Below are positions 9,135-18,300 of a stretch of 64,000 nucleotides of DNA, in pieces (position 1 is the first letter of the stretch; the number at the start of each line of letters is the position of its first letter). Below the pieces are notes generated by a model that was not told the origin of the DNA, searched no databases, and saw only the letters and a list, made by a program, of their open reading frames with translations. This stretch comes from Dehalococcoidia bacterium (GTDB lineage: Bacteria > Chloroflexota > Dehalococcoidia > Tepidiformales > Tepidiformaceae). The position numbers were made by a program, and so were the translations under genes. The DNA lies in NCBI GenBank assembly GCA_003104995.1, contig PQAO01000026.1:242359-306358 (forward strand), in the 5' to 3' direction.

Positions 9135-10445
9135 ATGGCCACTCCGTCGACGTCCCGGCTGGAACAGGCGCTGCGCGAAGAGGTTCGTGAGGAGCTGCGA
9201 CGCGTCGTCGAGCTCGATGCCCTTGCTGACGAGCACGGCGAGGTCCGCCAGGTGGTGCGCCGACTGGTCGAAGCAGCCAATCACCGAGCTGCCTCCGTTG
9301 GAGAACCTCTGCTACCCGACCCCGACGGCCTTGCGAACCGGCTGGTCGATGAGATCCTCGGGCTCGGTCCGCTCCAGCCGCTGCTCGACGACTCTGGGAT
9401 CGAAGAGATCATCGTCAACGGGCCGCACCGCACCTTCGTCATCGAGCACGGCCAGAAGCGCCTGACCGATGTCGTCTTCGATGACGATGCCGAGTTGCTC
9501 CGCGTCGTGCGGCGGGCTGTCGGGCGGTTGGGACGGCGGCTCGACGAGACCAGCCCGCTGGTCGACGCAAGGCTACCAGACGGCTCCCGTCTCAACGCGA
9601 TCATCCCGCCGCTGACCTCGCGGTATACCCATGTGACGGTGCGGAAGTTCCTGCTCCGGGCAAGGACGTTGGATGACCTTGTGGCGCTGGACACGCTCCC
9701 GCCAGAGGCCGCCACCTTCCTCGAAGCGTCGGTGCAGGCGGGTCTGAATATGCTGATCTCGGGCGGGACGGGCAGTGGAAAAACCACCTGCCTCAACGCG
9801 CTCGGCTCCTCCATCGCCGGGACGGAGGAGCGTGTGGTCGTGATCGAGGAGACAGGCGAACTCCACCTCGAAGGCACCCTCCCCGACTGCGTCGCGCTGC
9901 AGGCGCGGCTCCCGAACGTCGAAGGTGTCGGCGCCTTCCCCATCCGCAGCCTCGTGAAGAACGCCCTCCGCATGCGGCCCACCCGGATCGTCGTGGGTGA
10001 GGTCCGGGGCGCCGAAGCCCTCGACATGCTCTCCGCCATGAACAGCGGCCACGAGGGCTCGATGTGCACGATCCATGCCAACGGTCCGCGGCAGGCGCTC
10101 TCGAAGCTGCGGATGTACGCCATGATGGCCGAAGAGGCGCTCCCTGCCGAGGCGGTCACGGAGATGATCGCGGAGGCCATCGACCTCGTCGTCCACCTCC
10201 GCCTGGACCCCGCTGGAGCGCGGCGGGTCGTCACGAACATCTACGAAGTCACGGGACTCGAAGGCGACACCGTCGCCGGTTCTGACCTGTTCGCCCTGAC
10301 CGATGGCGCGCTGCGTTGGACCGGCATCCGTCCGCGCTTCGCCTCCCGGCTGCTCGGTGGAGCCTTCCCCTGGAACCAGATGAATTACGCCTCCGCCTCC
10401 ACTGTGGCGGACCTCGACCGGAACGGACGGGGGTTGGAGCGATGA
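9135..10445 (+). CDS. tadA: Tad pilus secretion ATPase TadA/CpaF (GspE/VirB11 family)
   Basis: Hexameric ATPase that powers assembly of the Flp pilus, about 436 residues. Visible motifs: the N2 domain (GIEEIIVNGPHRTFVI), Walker A ISGGTGSGKTT, the Asp-box region VVVIEETGEL, Walker B RPTRIVVGEVRG, and the His box MNSGHEGSMCTIHAN. I chose ATG 9135 (MATPSTSR) because GGGAGG lies just before it. A longer start at 9042 would overlap tadZ by 90 bases. Its stop overlaps a short open frame that runs through the TTGGAAC repeats and is not likely to be a gene. Confidence 0.92.
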   Translation: MATPSTSRLEQALREEVREELRRVVELDALADEHGEVRQVVRRLVEAANHRAASVGEPLLPDPDGLANRLVDEILGLGPLQPLLDDSGIEEIIVNGPHRTFVIEHGQKRLTDVVFDDDAELLRVVRRAVGRLGRRLDETSPLVDARLPDGSRLNAIIPPLTSRYTHVTVRKFLLRARTLDDLVALDTLPPEAATFLEASVQAGLNMLISGGTGSGKTTCLNALGSSIAGTEERVVVIEETGELHLEGTLPDCVALQARLPNVEGVGAFPIRSLVKNALRMRPTRIVVGEVRGAEALDMLSAMNSGHEGSMCTIHANGPRQALSKLRMYAMMAEEALPAEAVTEMIAEAIDLVVHLRLDPAGARRVVTNIYEVTGLEGDTVAGSDLFALTDGALRWTGIRPRFASRLLGGAFPWNQMNYASASTVADLDRNGRGLER

Positions 10446-10453
10446 GCAGGGCC

Positions 10454-10566
10454 ATTGGAACGAAATTGGAACGAATCGCGGGGCTGAACCGGCGATTGGA
10501 ACGAAATTGGAACAGATCGGGCCCGATTGGAACGGACCGCCCCGAAAGTTGGAATGGAATTGGAAC
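10454..10566 (+). promoter_or_regulatory. TTGGAAC repeat array A, between tadA and tadB
   Basis: Seven copies of an 8-mer with consensus ATTGGAAC, all in the tadB direction. Copies start at 10454, 10465, 10495, 10506, 10526, 10548 (GTTGGAAT) and 10559. Three pairs are spaced exactly 11 bp (10454/10465, 10495/10506, 10548/10559). Within the first two pairs the unit ATTGGAACGAAATTGGAAC recurs unchanged. The last copy ends 36 bases before the tadB ATG. A possible -10 (CAGGAT, 10576-10581) begins 9 bases after it. Direct heptamers at 11-bp spacing are the geometry of SARP or OmpR-family operators. Arrays B and C share the motif. Confidence 0.75.
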
Positions 10567-10602
10567 GGCGACCAGCAGGATCGAGTGCTCGGGAGGTGTC
10601 CG

Positions 10603-11463
10603 ATGCCGCTGATCCTGACGTTCACCTTCGCCGCTGGACTGCTGCTGGTCTTCCTTTCGGCGACCACGCGCTGGGCGCCGACACGCGAGGAGCAGCCATC
10701 ACGCTCTTCACCGCTCCGAACCTTCCTCGACCGGAACGGCGCGAGTCACGTGAGTGTGCGCGACCTCATCCTAATTAGTGCAGCAACCGGCATGGCGCTG
10801 GCGCTCGCCACGCAGCTCGCCCTCGGGTGGCCGATGGTCGGCATCGCGGCATTCCTGCTCGGGCTCACGTTGCCGGCGTGGTATCTGTCGAACCGCCACC
10901 AGCGTGATCGGACGGCCGTACAGGCCGCACTTGCCGATGCCGTGGACTCTCTGCGATCCGCCGTTCGCTCGGGGATGAGCGTCGAGGAGGCGCTGGCGTC
11001 GCTCGCCCGGAACGGGCCTGAGGTCCTTCGCCCGGCGCTGACCGACCTCGCCCGCGACCTTCGCGTCAGTGGTTTCGAGGAAGCGGTGCGACGCACACGC
11101 GAACGCATCGCCGACCCGGTCTTCGACATGGTCGCAGCAGCGCTGCTCATGTCCCACCGCGTAGGTGGCCGCAACCTCAGCACGGTCCTCGAAGCCCTGA
11201 GCCGCTCAGTCCGCCAGACGTTGCAGGTCGAGCACGAGCTTCGCGCTCACCAGGCCAAGAACGTCCTCTCCGCCCGCATCATCGCCGCTCTGCCGCTGGC
11301 CCTGATTCTCATCATCCGCGGTCTCAACCCCACCTATCTCGACGTCTTCTCGTCAGCCACTGGTCAGGCCATCCTCGCGCTCTGCCTGCTCAGCGTCGCG
11401 ATCGGCTACGCAGGCATGCTCCGGGCCACTCGTTTGCCCGGGGAAGAGCGGGTGCTGCAGTGA
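10603..11463 (+). CDS. tadB: Tad pilus inner-membrane platform protein TadB
   Basis: A 286-residue T2SF/GspF-type membrane protein that with TadC forms the platform turned by TadA. An N-terminal membrane segment (MPLILTFTFAAGLLLVF) is followed by a hairpin (about 50-85), the cytoplasmic T2SF domain (DAVDSLRSAVRSGMSVEEALASLA and LLMSHRVGGRNLSTVLEALS, about 110-220), and two C-terminal membrane segments. ATG 10603 is preceded by GGGAGG at 10591-10596. It is separated from tadA by 157 bases of repeat array, which is unusual because tadA and tadB normally abut. This suggests an internal promoter here. Confidence 0.88.
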   Translation: MPLILTFTFAAGLLLVFLSATTRWAPTREEQPSRSSPLRTFLDRNGASHVSVRDLILISAATGMALALATQLALGWPMVGIAAFLLGLTLPAWYLSNRHQRDRTAVQAALADAVDSLRSAVRSGMSVEEALASLARNGPEVLRPALTDLARDLRVSGFEEAVRRTRERIADPVFDMVAAALLMSHRVGGRNLSTVLEALSRSVRQTLQVEHELRAHQAKNVLSARIIAALPLALILIIRGLNPTYLDVFSSATGQAILALCLLSVAIGYAGMLRATRLPGEERVLQ

Positions 11464-12404
11464 TGACGGGACTGGCCCTCGGCGGACTGTTCGGGGTGGG
11501 CCTCTGGCTCATGCTTACGAGTCTGCCGTGGGCGCAGCGCCGGCCGGACCTCGTCTTCGAGCTGCGTCGTCTGTCCGCCCAGGGACGCATGGATCTGGAG
11601 GCGGAGCGCCAGCGCGCCGCGCCACCCATGTTCGTGTCGCCGCTACTGGAACGGACGCTTCGCCCGGTGCTTGATGACGCGGGTAGGCTCGCGGGCAATC
11701 TACTCTCACGGCTCGGAGTCAGGTCGGCGGACCTGGAACAGCGCCTCGCCGTCGGCTGGCCGGGGATGACGCCGAGCCAGTTCTTTGGGCAGAAGCTGGC
11801 GGTCGGCCTCCTCTTCGCCGCGTTCTTCCCGGCGCTCAACTTCGTCGGACTTCAGCCCTTCGGTACATGGCCGGCGTGGGCCTGGCTCGGGGCCGGTTTG
11901 GTTGGGTTCGTGCAGCCGGACTGGCTGCTCGAACGTCGCGTGGCCCGGCGACGCCAGCAGGTCCTCATGGAGCTGCCGACGGTCCTCGACCTGCTCGCGA
12001 TGGCAACAAGCGCAGGGCTCTCGCCGGAGCAGGCTCTGCTCGATGTGAGCCGGCAGGTCAGCGGTGTGCTTGGTGATGGCCTGCGCAACGTCGCCCGCGA
12101 AGCTGGGCTCGGGACGATGACTCATCCAGAAGGGCTCCGGGCACTGGCTGCGCGGGAAGGTGTGCCGGAGCTCGCCACCATGGCCGACGCCTGGCAGTCG
12201 GCGCTCGAACAGGGGCTGCCGCTCGGCCAGGTCATGCTCACGCTGGCGGATACGGTGCGCGAACGGAAGCGCACGACCCTTATCGCCGTGGGGGAGAAGA
12301 GCAGCGTGAAAATGCTCTTCCCGGTCACGCTCTTCATCTTCCCAGTCTTTCTCGCGGTCCTTCTCTACCCGGCAGGCGTGCAGCTGCTGGGCCTGAGTGA
12401 GTGA
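11463..12404 (+). CDS. tadC: Tad pilus inner-membrane platform protein TadC
   Basis: A second T2SF-domain membrane protein of about 313 residues. Hydrophobic segments sit at the N-terminus (LALGGLFGVGLWLML), in the middle (about 115-160) and at the C-terminus (MLFPVTLFIFPVFLAVLLYPAG). The T2SF core reads ELPTVLDLLAMATSAGLSPEQALLDVS. The start overlaps the tadB stop as TGATG at 11461-11465; GTG 11460 is an alternative 3 bases upstream. TadB and TadC probably form a heteromeric platform. Gene order matches typical tad loci. Confidence 0.86.
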   Translation: MTGLALGGLFGVGLWLMLTSLPWAQRRPDLVFELRRLSAQGRMDLEAERQRAAPPMFVSPLLERTLRPVLDDAGRLAGNLLSRLGVRSADLEQRLAVGWPGMTPSQFFGQKLAVGLLFAAFFPALNFVGLQPFGTWPAWAWLGAGLVGFVQPDWLLERRVARRRQQVLMELPTVLDLLAMATSAGLSPEQALLDVSRQVSGVLGDGLRNVAREAGLGTMTHPEGLRALAAREGVPELATMADAWQSALEQGLPLGQVMLTLADTVRERKRTTLIAVGEKSSVKMLFPVTLFIFPVFLAVLLYPAGVQLLGLSE

Positions 12405-12430
12405 GTGCGCCTCCAGAAAGGAGAGTTCCC

Positions 12431-12610
12431 ATGAACCTGCGCCAACGACGCCGAACCGCACTCAAGGACGGCGAGTCCGGCCAGTCGATGGTCGAATACG
12501 CGTTGGTCACAGCCCTCATCGCCGTCGTGGCCATCGTCGCGGTCGAGACGCTGGGCGACGGTGTCGTCGCCGTCTTCGAGAACATCGCCAGTGCAATCAG
12601 CGACATCTAG
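12431..12610 (+). CDS. flp: Flp-family type IVb prepilin
   Basis: A 59-residue major pilin precursor. A short charged leader (RQRRRTALKDGESG) precedes the prepilin peptidase site G|QSMVEYA, with Glu at +5 and Tyr at +6, and a single hydrophobic stretch follows (ALVTALIAVVAIVAVETLG). Start ATG 12431 has AAAGGAGAG at 12417-12425. No prepilin peptidase (TadV/CpaA) gene is visible in the window, so processing would depend on a chromosomal enzyme. Confidence 0.92.
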   Translation: MNLRQRRRTALKDGESGQSMVEYALVTALIAVVAIVAVETLGDGVVAVFENIASAISDI

Positions 12611-12620
12611 GCGGTGGCGG

Positions 12621-13022
12621 TTGTGCCAGTTCCGCCTGGCCGGTGGCGAGGCGGGCGAGAGCATGGTCGAGTTCGCGCTCGTCTTGCCGCTGCTCCTGCT
12701 CGTGCTGCTCGGGGTGGTGCAGTTCGGACTGGTTCACCACGCGCAAAACGTCGCCACGACCGCAGCACAGGAGGGCGCCCGGCTGGGGGCGGCCGAAGAC
12801 GGCAACACCAGCGTTGCTGAGCAGCGGACCCTGGACGTGCTGCGCTCGGGACTGGGTGGCGTCGGCGACGGATTCGCCGCCGATGCGAGCGAATCTGACG
12901 AGTGGATCACCGTGACGACCGCTGGCGGCTATCCGCTCATCATCCCCTGGCTGGGCAGCCGGACCATCTCCATCGATGCCACCACCGAGATGCGGAAGGA
13001 GGGGTTCCGTAGTGGCCCGTAA
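12621..13022 (+). CDS. tadE: TadE-like pseudopilin
   Basis: Minor pilin-like protein of about 133 residues. The prepilin-like motif G|ESMVEFALVLPLLLLVLLGVV lies near residue 14 and begins the single membrane helix. A soluble domain with TadE features follows (HHAQNVATTAAQEGARLGA). The start is uncertain: TTG 12621 is the nearest in-frame start before the leader, and GTG 12591 and ATG 12561 would overlap flp more deeply. The gene ends 11 bases inside the next one. Confidence 0.72.
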   Translation: MCQFRLAGGEAGESMVEFALVLPLLLLVLLGVVQFGLVHHAQNVATTAAQEGARLGAAEDGNTSVAEQRTLDVLRSGLGGVGDGFAADASESDEWITVTTAGGYPLIIPWLGSRTISIDATTEMRKEGFRSGP

Positions 13023-13467
13023 GCGATGGCTCCGGAAGCACATACACCAGATCGAGGACGAGTCCGGGCAGGCGCTTGTCGAGGCTGCGCTCGCGATTCC
13101 TGTCCTCCTGCTGCTGGTGTTCGGAGTCGTGGCGGTGGGGCGCGTGACCGAGGGGAAGGTTGCGGTCCAGGCAGCGGCGAGGGAATCCGCCAGGGCACTC
13201 GCCGTCGCACCATCAGAGGAGCAGGGCGTCATCGATGCGCTGGCAGCTGCGGAGGCTGTCGCGGCGGGCTACGGGCTGGATGGCGGCCAGCTCACCATCA
13301 AGGTCGACTCAGGCGGCTTTGCCCGCGGCGCCACGGTGACCTCAGAGGTTCGCTACTCCGTGTCGTTGTCCGACCTCCCGCTGCTGGGATTTCTTGACGT
13401 GGACGTGAGCGCCAGCCACTCGGAGCGCACCGACATCTACCGGAGCCGGGAGGTGGCTGCGCAATGA
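13012..13467 (+). CDS. Second TadE/TadF-like pseudopilin
   Basis: A 151-residue minor pilin-like protein. A basic leader (VARKRWLRKHIHQIEDESG) precedes G|QALVEAALAIPVLLLLVFGVVAVG and a soluble domain (VAVQAAARESARALAVAPS). I chose GTG 13012 because AAGGAGGGG at 12996-13004 lies 7 bases upstream, which is the best ribosome site in this part of the operon. It overlaps the end of the preceding TadE-like gene by 11 bases and the start of the TadG-like gene by 4 bases. Confidence 0.75.
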   Translation: MARKRWLRKHIHQIEDESGQALVEAALAIPVLLLLVFGVVAVGRVTEGKVAVQAAARESARALAVAPSEEQGVIDALAAAEAVAAGYGLDGGQLTIKVDSGGFARGATVTSEVRYSVSLSDLPLLGFLDVDVSASHSERTDIYRSREVAAQ

Positions 13468-13898
13468 GTGACCTCGTCGGACGGCTGCATGGTGAGGAGG
13501 GCCAGGTGCTGGTGATGGTCGCGCTGATGATGCTCGGTGTGGTCAGCGTCGTCGGGCTCGTCTCGGATGGCGGGCTGATCTTCGCACAGCGGCGCGACCT
13601 CCAGAACGTCGCCGACGCTGCGGCAGCGGCCGGGGCGATGCAGGTCGACGAGACGGCCTACCGCGCCACGGGCGAGATCGTACTCAACGAGCAACTGGCC
13701 CGCGATGCCGCAGCCATCTACCTCGACGCGGAGGGCGGGCTCGACTACGTGGTCTCCGTGCTGCCTGACCGGGTCGAGGTACTGGTATCGCGGCAGGCGT
13801 CCACCGGGTTTCTCCGGGTCATTGGCGTCCAGGGGATTGAAGTGAGCGCAACCGCGTCGGCGGAACCACGCTACGGCGTGGAGAGCGCGGGGCCATAG
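13464..13898 (+). CDS. TadG-like pilus-assembly protein
   Basis: A 144-residue membrane-anchored protein of the Flp pilus-assembly TadE/G-like family. The N-terminus HGEEGQVLVMVALMMLGVVSVVGLVSDGG carries the TadG helix. It is followed by FAQRRDLQNVADAAAAAGAMQ, the hallmark of TadG (a D.A.LAAA-type segment). It is much shorter than full-length TadG, which also carries a von Willebrand A domain, so only the N-terminal module is kept. The ATG overlaps the previous stop as ATGA. Confidence 0.8.
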   Translation: MSDLVGRLHGEEGQVLVMVALMMLGVVSVVGLVSDGGLIFAQRRDLQNVADAAAAAGAMQVDETAYRATGEIVLNEQLARDAAAIYLDAEGGLDYVVSVLPDRVEVLVSRQASTGFLRVIGVQGIEVSATASAEPRYGVESAGP

Positions 13899-13908
13899 GA
13901 GGCAACGA

Positions 13909-14457
13909 ATGAATGGACCACGAGTTCGGACAGTGGTTGTGGGCACCCTGCTTGCGCTGGCGGTAACAGCGTGCGGTGGTGGCGACGCGGAGCCAACGCC
14001 AACGGCGACTGCCACCGTCACCACTCCCAGCCCGACCGCGACAGCTCCACAGCCAACGGCTACGCCCGACCCGGAGGCGGAGGTTCTGGCCGCGTATGCG
14101 AAGTACTGGGACGTCTACACCGAGGCACTACGCAACCGAGACGACAGCCGCCTCAACGAGGTGATGACCGGACCACGACTTGAACGCGGGTTGCAGGAGA
14201 TAGCTGACCTTCGGGCGGAGGGCCGCGCAATCCAGTTGGTGGTCCGACCCAACCCGGTCGTCCTGGAGATAGGCGAAGATCTCGCGCTCGTCTCGGACGA
14301 GTACGAGAACAACAGCTACTACATCGATCCCGTGACCAAGCAACCCGCGGGAGCAACTCCCGTCGGTTCAGAGACACTCAGGGACCTGACAACACTCCAA
14401 CGCGTCGGTGATGTCTGGAAAGTGAGCGACGGCGTGCGAGAGGAGACGAGTCAATGA
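13909..14457 (+). CDS. Predicted lipoprotein of the pilus locus, unknown function
   Basis: A 182-residue exported protein. The signal peptide VVVGTLLALAVTACGGG contains a lipobox (AVTAC, Cys about residue 22). A Thr/Pro-rich linker follows (PTPTATATVTTPSPTATAPQ), then a domain of about 120 residues beginning VLAAYAKYWDVYTEALRNRD. That domain resembles the NTF2-like folds found in small envelope proteins, but no family is recognised with confidence. It is translationally linked to the next gene (ATGA-type overlap at 14454). It is probably an envelope accessory of the pilus or of the LysM-SARP protein. Confidence 0.6.
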   Translation: MNGPRVRTVVVGTLLALAVTACGGGDAEPTPTATATVTTPSPTATAPQPTATPDPEAEVLAAYAKYWDVYTEALRNRDDSRLNEVMTGPRLERGLQEIADLRAEGRAIQLVVRPNPVVLEIGEDLALVSDEYENNSYYIDPVTKQPAGATPVGSETLRDLTTLQRVGDVWKVSDGVREETSQ

Positions 14458-15377
14458 CCAGCCATCGCAACCACACGGTAGTCGTGTCGCTCCTGGCGAT
14501 GCTCGTCAGCGTCATGGCACTTGCCTATCCTCCCGGTGTCGAGGCGCAGACGCCGGATGGAAACCGTCCGCGGCCCGATCCGGGTCGCCCGGACTCAACC
14601 AATGTCTCGGTTACGTCCGGCCCCAACGGCGTCACGGTCTACATTAGGGTGACCGAGCAGTCTCCGGGCAGTGTGGGCGGTCCGTCATCCAATTCGTCCG
14701 TGAGCACCGCGAGCACCCGCTCCTGCCGACTCAGCGTCCACAACATCGGGATCGTCCTGTCCCAATCGCCGTGGTACCAGCAGGAACGGGCAGCCCATCC
14801 CAACCATGTCTTCGGCAGCGTGTTTTGCGATGACGGCTTCTCCACGTTCGTCTGGATTCCCGTGGGCACGCCGACCGACGCGAACGTGCAGGTGGTGTTT
14901 GTGGATGGCGATGCAGTTGATCCGGTCACCGTCGCGCTGGAACTGCTCAACCACCTGCCCATCCCCGACATCGCCATCGAAGCCAACCCGTCCACCGGGC
15001 TCGTGGCCCTGCCCTCGTGGTTCTGGGTCGACGGCTACGACGGGTCAGCTATCAGCTCGTCGGATGCACTCTCCGGCGTGGAGGTCGATGTTGAGATCCA
15101 GCCCCTCAGCTACCGCTGGTCCTTCGGTGACGGGACCACCGCCGAGACGACCTCACTCGGCCAGCGCTACCCGGACGAGAGTGACATCCAGCATGTCTAC
15201 GAGCAGTCGTCGCTGGCCGCGGGCGGGGCGTACACCATCACCGTGGAGGTGACTTTCGCGGCGCAATACCGCATCAACGGCGGCGCCTGGGAGGCGCTTG
15301 GCCCCATCACGCGCTCGTTCAGCAACGACTACCCAGTACAGCAGCTGCAGTCCGTCATCGTGGGGCAACGACCATGA
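14454..15377 (+). CDS. Secreted PKD-domain protein
   Basis: A 307-residue exported protein. The signal peptide (VVSLLAMLVSVMALAYPPGVEAQ) ends near residue 28. A central region with two cysteines (STRSCRLSVHN and GSVFCDDG) could form a disulphide. A C-terminal PKD-like domain (about 215-270) has SYRWSFGDGTTAET and the strand AYTITVEVTF. PKD domains are extracellular beta-sandwich modules. The gene overlaps both neighbours by 4 bases, so it is co-translated with the lipoprotein and the LysM-SARP protein. A role at the cell surface or pilus base is inferred. Confidence 0.65.
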   Translation: MTSHRNHTVVVSLLAMLVSVMALAYPPGVEAQTPDGNRPRPDPGRPDSTNVSVTSGPNGVTVYIRVTEQSPGSVGGPSSNSSVSTASTRSCRLSVHNIGIVLSQSPWYQQERAAHPNHVFGSVFCDDGFSTFVWIPVGTPTDANVQVVFVDGDAVDPVTVALELLNHLPIPDIAIEANPSTGLVALPSWFWVDGYDGSAISSSDALSGVEVDVEIQPLSYRWSFGDGTTAETTSLGQRYPDESDIQHVYEQSSLAAGGAYTITVEVTFAAQYRINGGAWEALGPITRSFSNDYPVQQLQSVIVGQRP

Positions 15378-18300
15378 GCACAGACTGGAGATTCGCGAGC
15401 GAACGGTACGAAGAGGACGAGGGCGGATGGCTCGGCCTGGTGACCTTCGTCGCCGCCTGCATTGGCGTCGGTGTCGGTCTCTGGTGGTTCACCGGACCGC
15501 CAACGATGCTCATGTCGGTCCCGGACTGGAGCTACATCCGCGAAGCGCTCGGAAGCTCGGAGCTGCGTGACCGCGACGTCATCACCGTGACAACGGGCAT
15601 CGCCTGGCTCATCGTCGGCTACGTCCTGCTGTCGGTCGCGGTGCGGCTCCTGTTTGGCGCCGTGGTCGCGGTGACCGGTGGAGCGGCGTGGGCACGCGCC
15701 GCCCTGCAGGCGACTTCACCCCTCACCATCCCGGTCGTCCGCCGGATGGTCGACGCGACGCTGGCGGGGACGATCATGGTCAGCGCGACGCTCCACACGC
15801 CTTCAGCGGCTTTCGCCTCGTCCGCCTCGACGACCGCCGTTGTCGAGACGCGGGTCCCAGGCCAGATGGTGACATTCAACGGGTCCACACCCACACTGGC
15901 CACACCTACGCCGGCGTTGGCAGCGGAGGCCATTCCCAAGACCTACACCGTCGTGCGGGGCGACAATCTCTGGCGCATCGCCGAGCGCTACCTCGACGAC
16001 GGCTTCCGGTGGATCGACATCTGGAGGCTCAATCAACACCGGACGATGGCCGACGAGCGCCAATTCGTTGACCCCAACCTCATCCACCCGGGATGGGTGC
16101 TGGAGCTCCCACAGGACGCCGTCAACCTCGAGCCCGAAGCTATCGCTGAGGGAGAGAGCCTCGATGTAACACCGGAGCTTGAATCCACACCAGAGCCTTC
16201 GCCTATACCACCGACTCCAAGCCCGACGATCGTTGCTCCGGCGCCGACGGCCGTTCCCGGTGGACTGGTCGTCCCCAGTGATGACGACGGCGGGAGCGGG
16301 ACGGAACTTCGGCCTTCCTTGCCGTCCGTCCCGATGCCTGACGGCGGAGCGGTAGCCGCCGCTGCCGCGATCACGGTCGGCGGTGCCGCGATGCTGCTCG
16401 TGTTTCGACGCCTCCGTCAGCGGGCAGGACACTCGAATGGAGCACCCGAACGCCGGCCGGCGGGATCGGGCGATGCTGCGCGGGTACTGGCCACGGCCAC
16501 CGCGCTCACCTCAGCACTCTCCGACCTGGACTTCGCAGCAGCCGAGATCCTCCTTGTACGCGAGTCGGATCGGTACCTTGAGGTCACGATGGAGTGCCCG
16601 CCCGGGGACGCTGATGCGCTGGTCGAGTCCCGCTATTCGCTCGGCCGCCAGCTCGGCTGCGCGGTCGACGGCACAGTCGTCGGCTCGACGACGGTCCATC
16701 TGAAGCTATCCCGAATGAACCAACTGGCGGCAGCCCTACTTGCTGACACCGGCGGCGATAGCAGGCCCCTCCTCGTACCGGTCGGGGCGTCGGACTCTGG
16801 CATCTACTATCTCAACCTCGCTACGGTCGGCAGCGTCCTCGTCGCTGGCGGACGGCTGGAAGCACGTGAGCTTCTGACGAGCTGGTTCACCACGCTCGAT
16901 TCGCTCCACCCGGAAGGCGCGGTCACCGCCGTCGCGGACGAGGCAGTCTGGGACCCGCTCGGGGACTGCATGGAGCTGCTGCCGAGCCCGATCGACGACG
17001 ACCTCGCCGCGGACTCACCTGCGGCGTTCGCCCGCTGGCTCGAGGCGAAGCTGATCGCGCGGGGTGACGACCCCGACCATCCCGCGCTCCTGGCATTGAT
17101 GGGGCCGAACGGCGAGCCAGCCAGAGCGGTTGCCGAGATGGAAGGAGTCCTTCGGCGAGGGCCGGAGCGAGGTATCTTCGTGATTGCGTTCGCCGACGTG
17201 ATCGATGGCATCGACACGCAGCGCTCGTTCGGTGCGGCCATCCTCTTCGGGGAGGACGAGCAGTCCGGCGCCCTCAACTCCATCACGCTGACTATGGCGC
17301 ACCTGCCCCCACTTCACCTGGAGCCGGTCGTGGTGCGGCGGATGGTCGCGCACCGGCCCCGAAAGGGTGCCGGCGAGCCCGTGCCCGGGCCGCATTCGCC
17401 GGTGCCGACTCCGAACGGGCATGGCAGCGCTGCCGAGGTATGGCCAGAGCACGAAGGAGAACCCTTTGTTGGAGATGGTCGCCCCAACGTGCTCGATGTG
17501 GTGGCGCCGGCGTCGACCAATGGGATACATCCGGCGAACTCCGATGCTCCAGCGATTAAGGAGGTGCGCAGACCACTTCACGATGGCATGGACAGGCAAG
17601 CATCGCTCCCAATTGACGCCCTCGACGGGGATGAACCGGGCGACGATGGCGGGCCGCCGTTCCGGGCGAAGCTCTTCGGCACATTTCGCGTCGAGACCGA
17701 TACCGGCGAGGTTGATGGTTGGACGATCCAGAAGGCGCGGGAGCTGCTCGCCTTTCTGCTCGCCCACGGCGGATCACCAGTCCTCCGCGACACCGCGGCG
17801 GAGGCACTCGGGCTCAGCGGCGAGAACCAGGGAGGTCACCCGCTACCGAACGCCGCTTACCACGCCCGCCGCGCACTCAGTCGGGCGGTCAAAGACCTTG
17901 AGGGCGAGATCCTTGTCTCCGCGCGCCAGCGGTACGTGCTCCGCGCCGGACTGTTCCGAACCGATGTGGATGCCTTCGACAACCACCTCGCTCGGGCGGA
18001 GCGCCTGCAGGGCTATGAGGCCCTGGTTGCGTACCAGCGTGCGCTGGAGATCTGCGCGGCTGACTTCCTCGCAGACGAGGACTACGACTGGGCGGGCACC
18101 TACCGTCACGACTACCAGAAACGGTTCATTGCGGCGGCGCATCGGGCGGCGAAGCTTGCACTCGACTTGCGAGATCCGAAACTCGCGCTTCGCTTCTACG
18201 ACGCCATCCTGCAACGCGACTCGATCGATGAGGAGGCTGTACGCGGAGCGATGCAGTGTCATGCCTCTCTCGGCGACAGGAACTCGGCGAAACGGCTGTA

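Noticed and set aside
10442..10612. A 56-codon open frame overlapping the tadA stop
   Set aside because: Its translation is only the repeat array read as protein (RNWNR-like motifs). The same octamers occur upstream of other genes with no conserved frame, so it is a regulatory DNA shadow.
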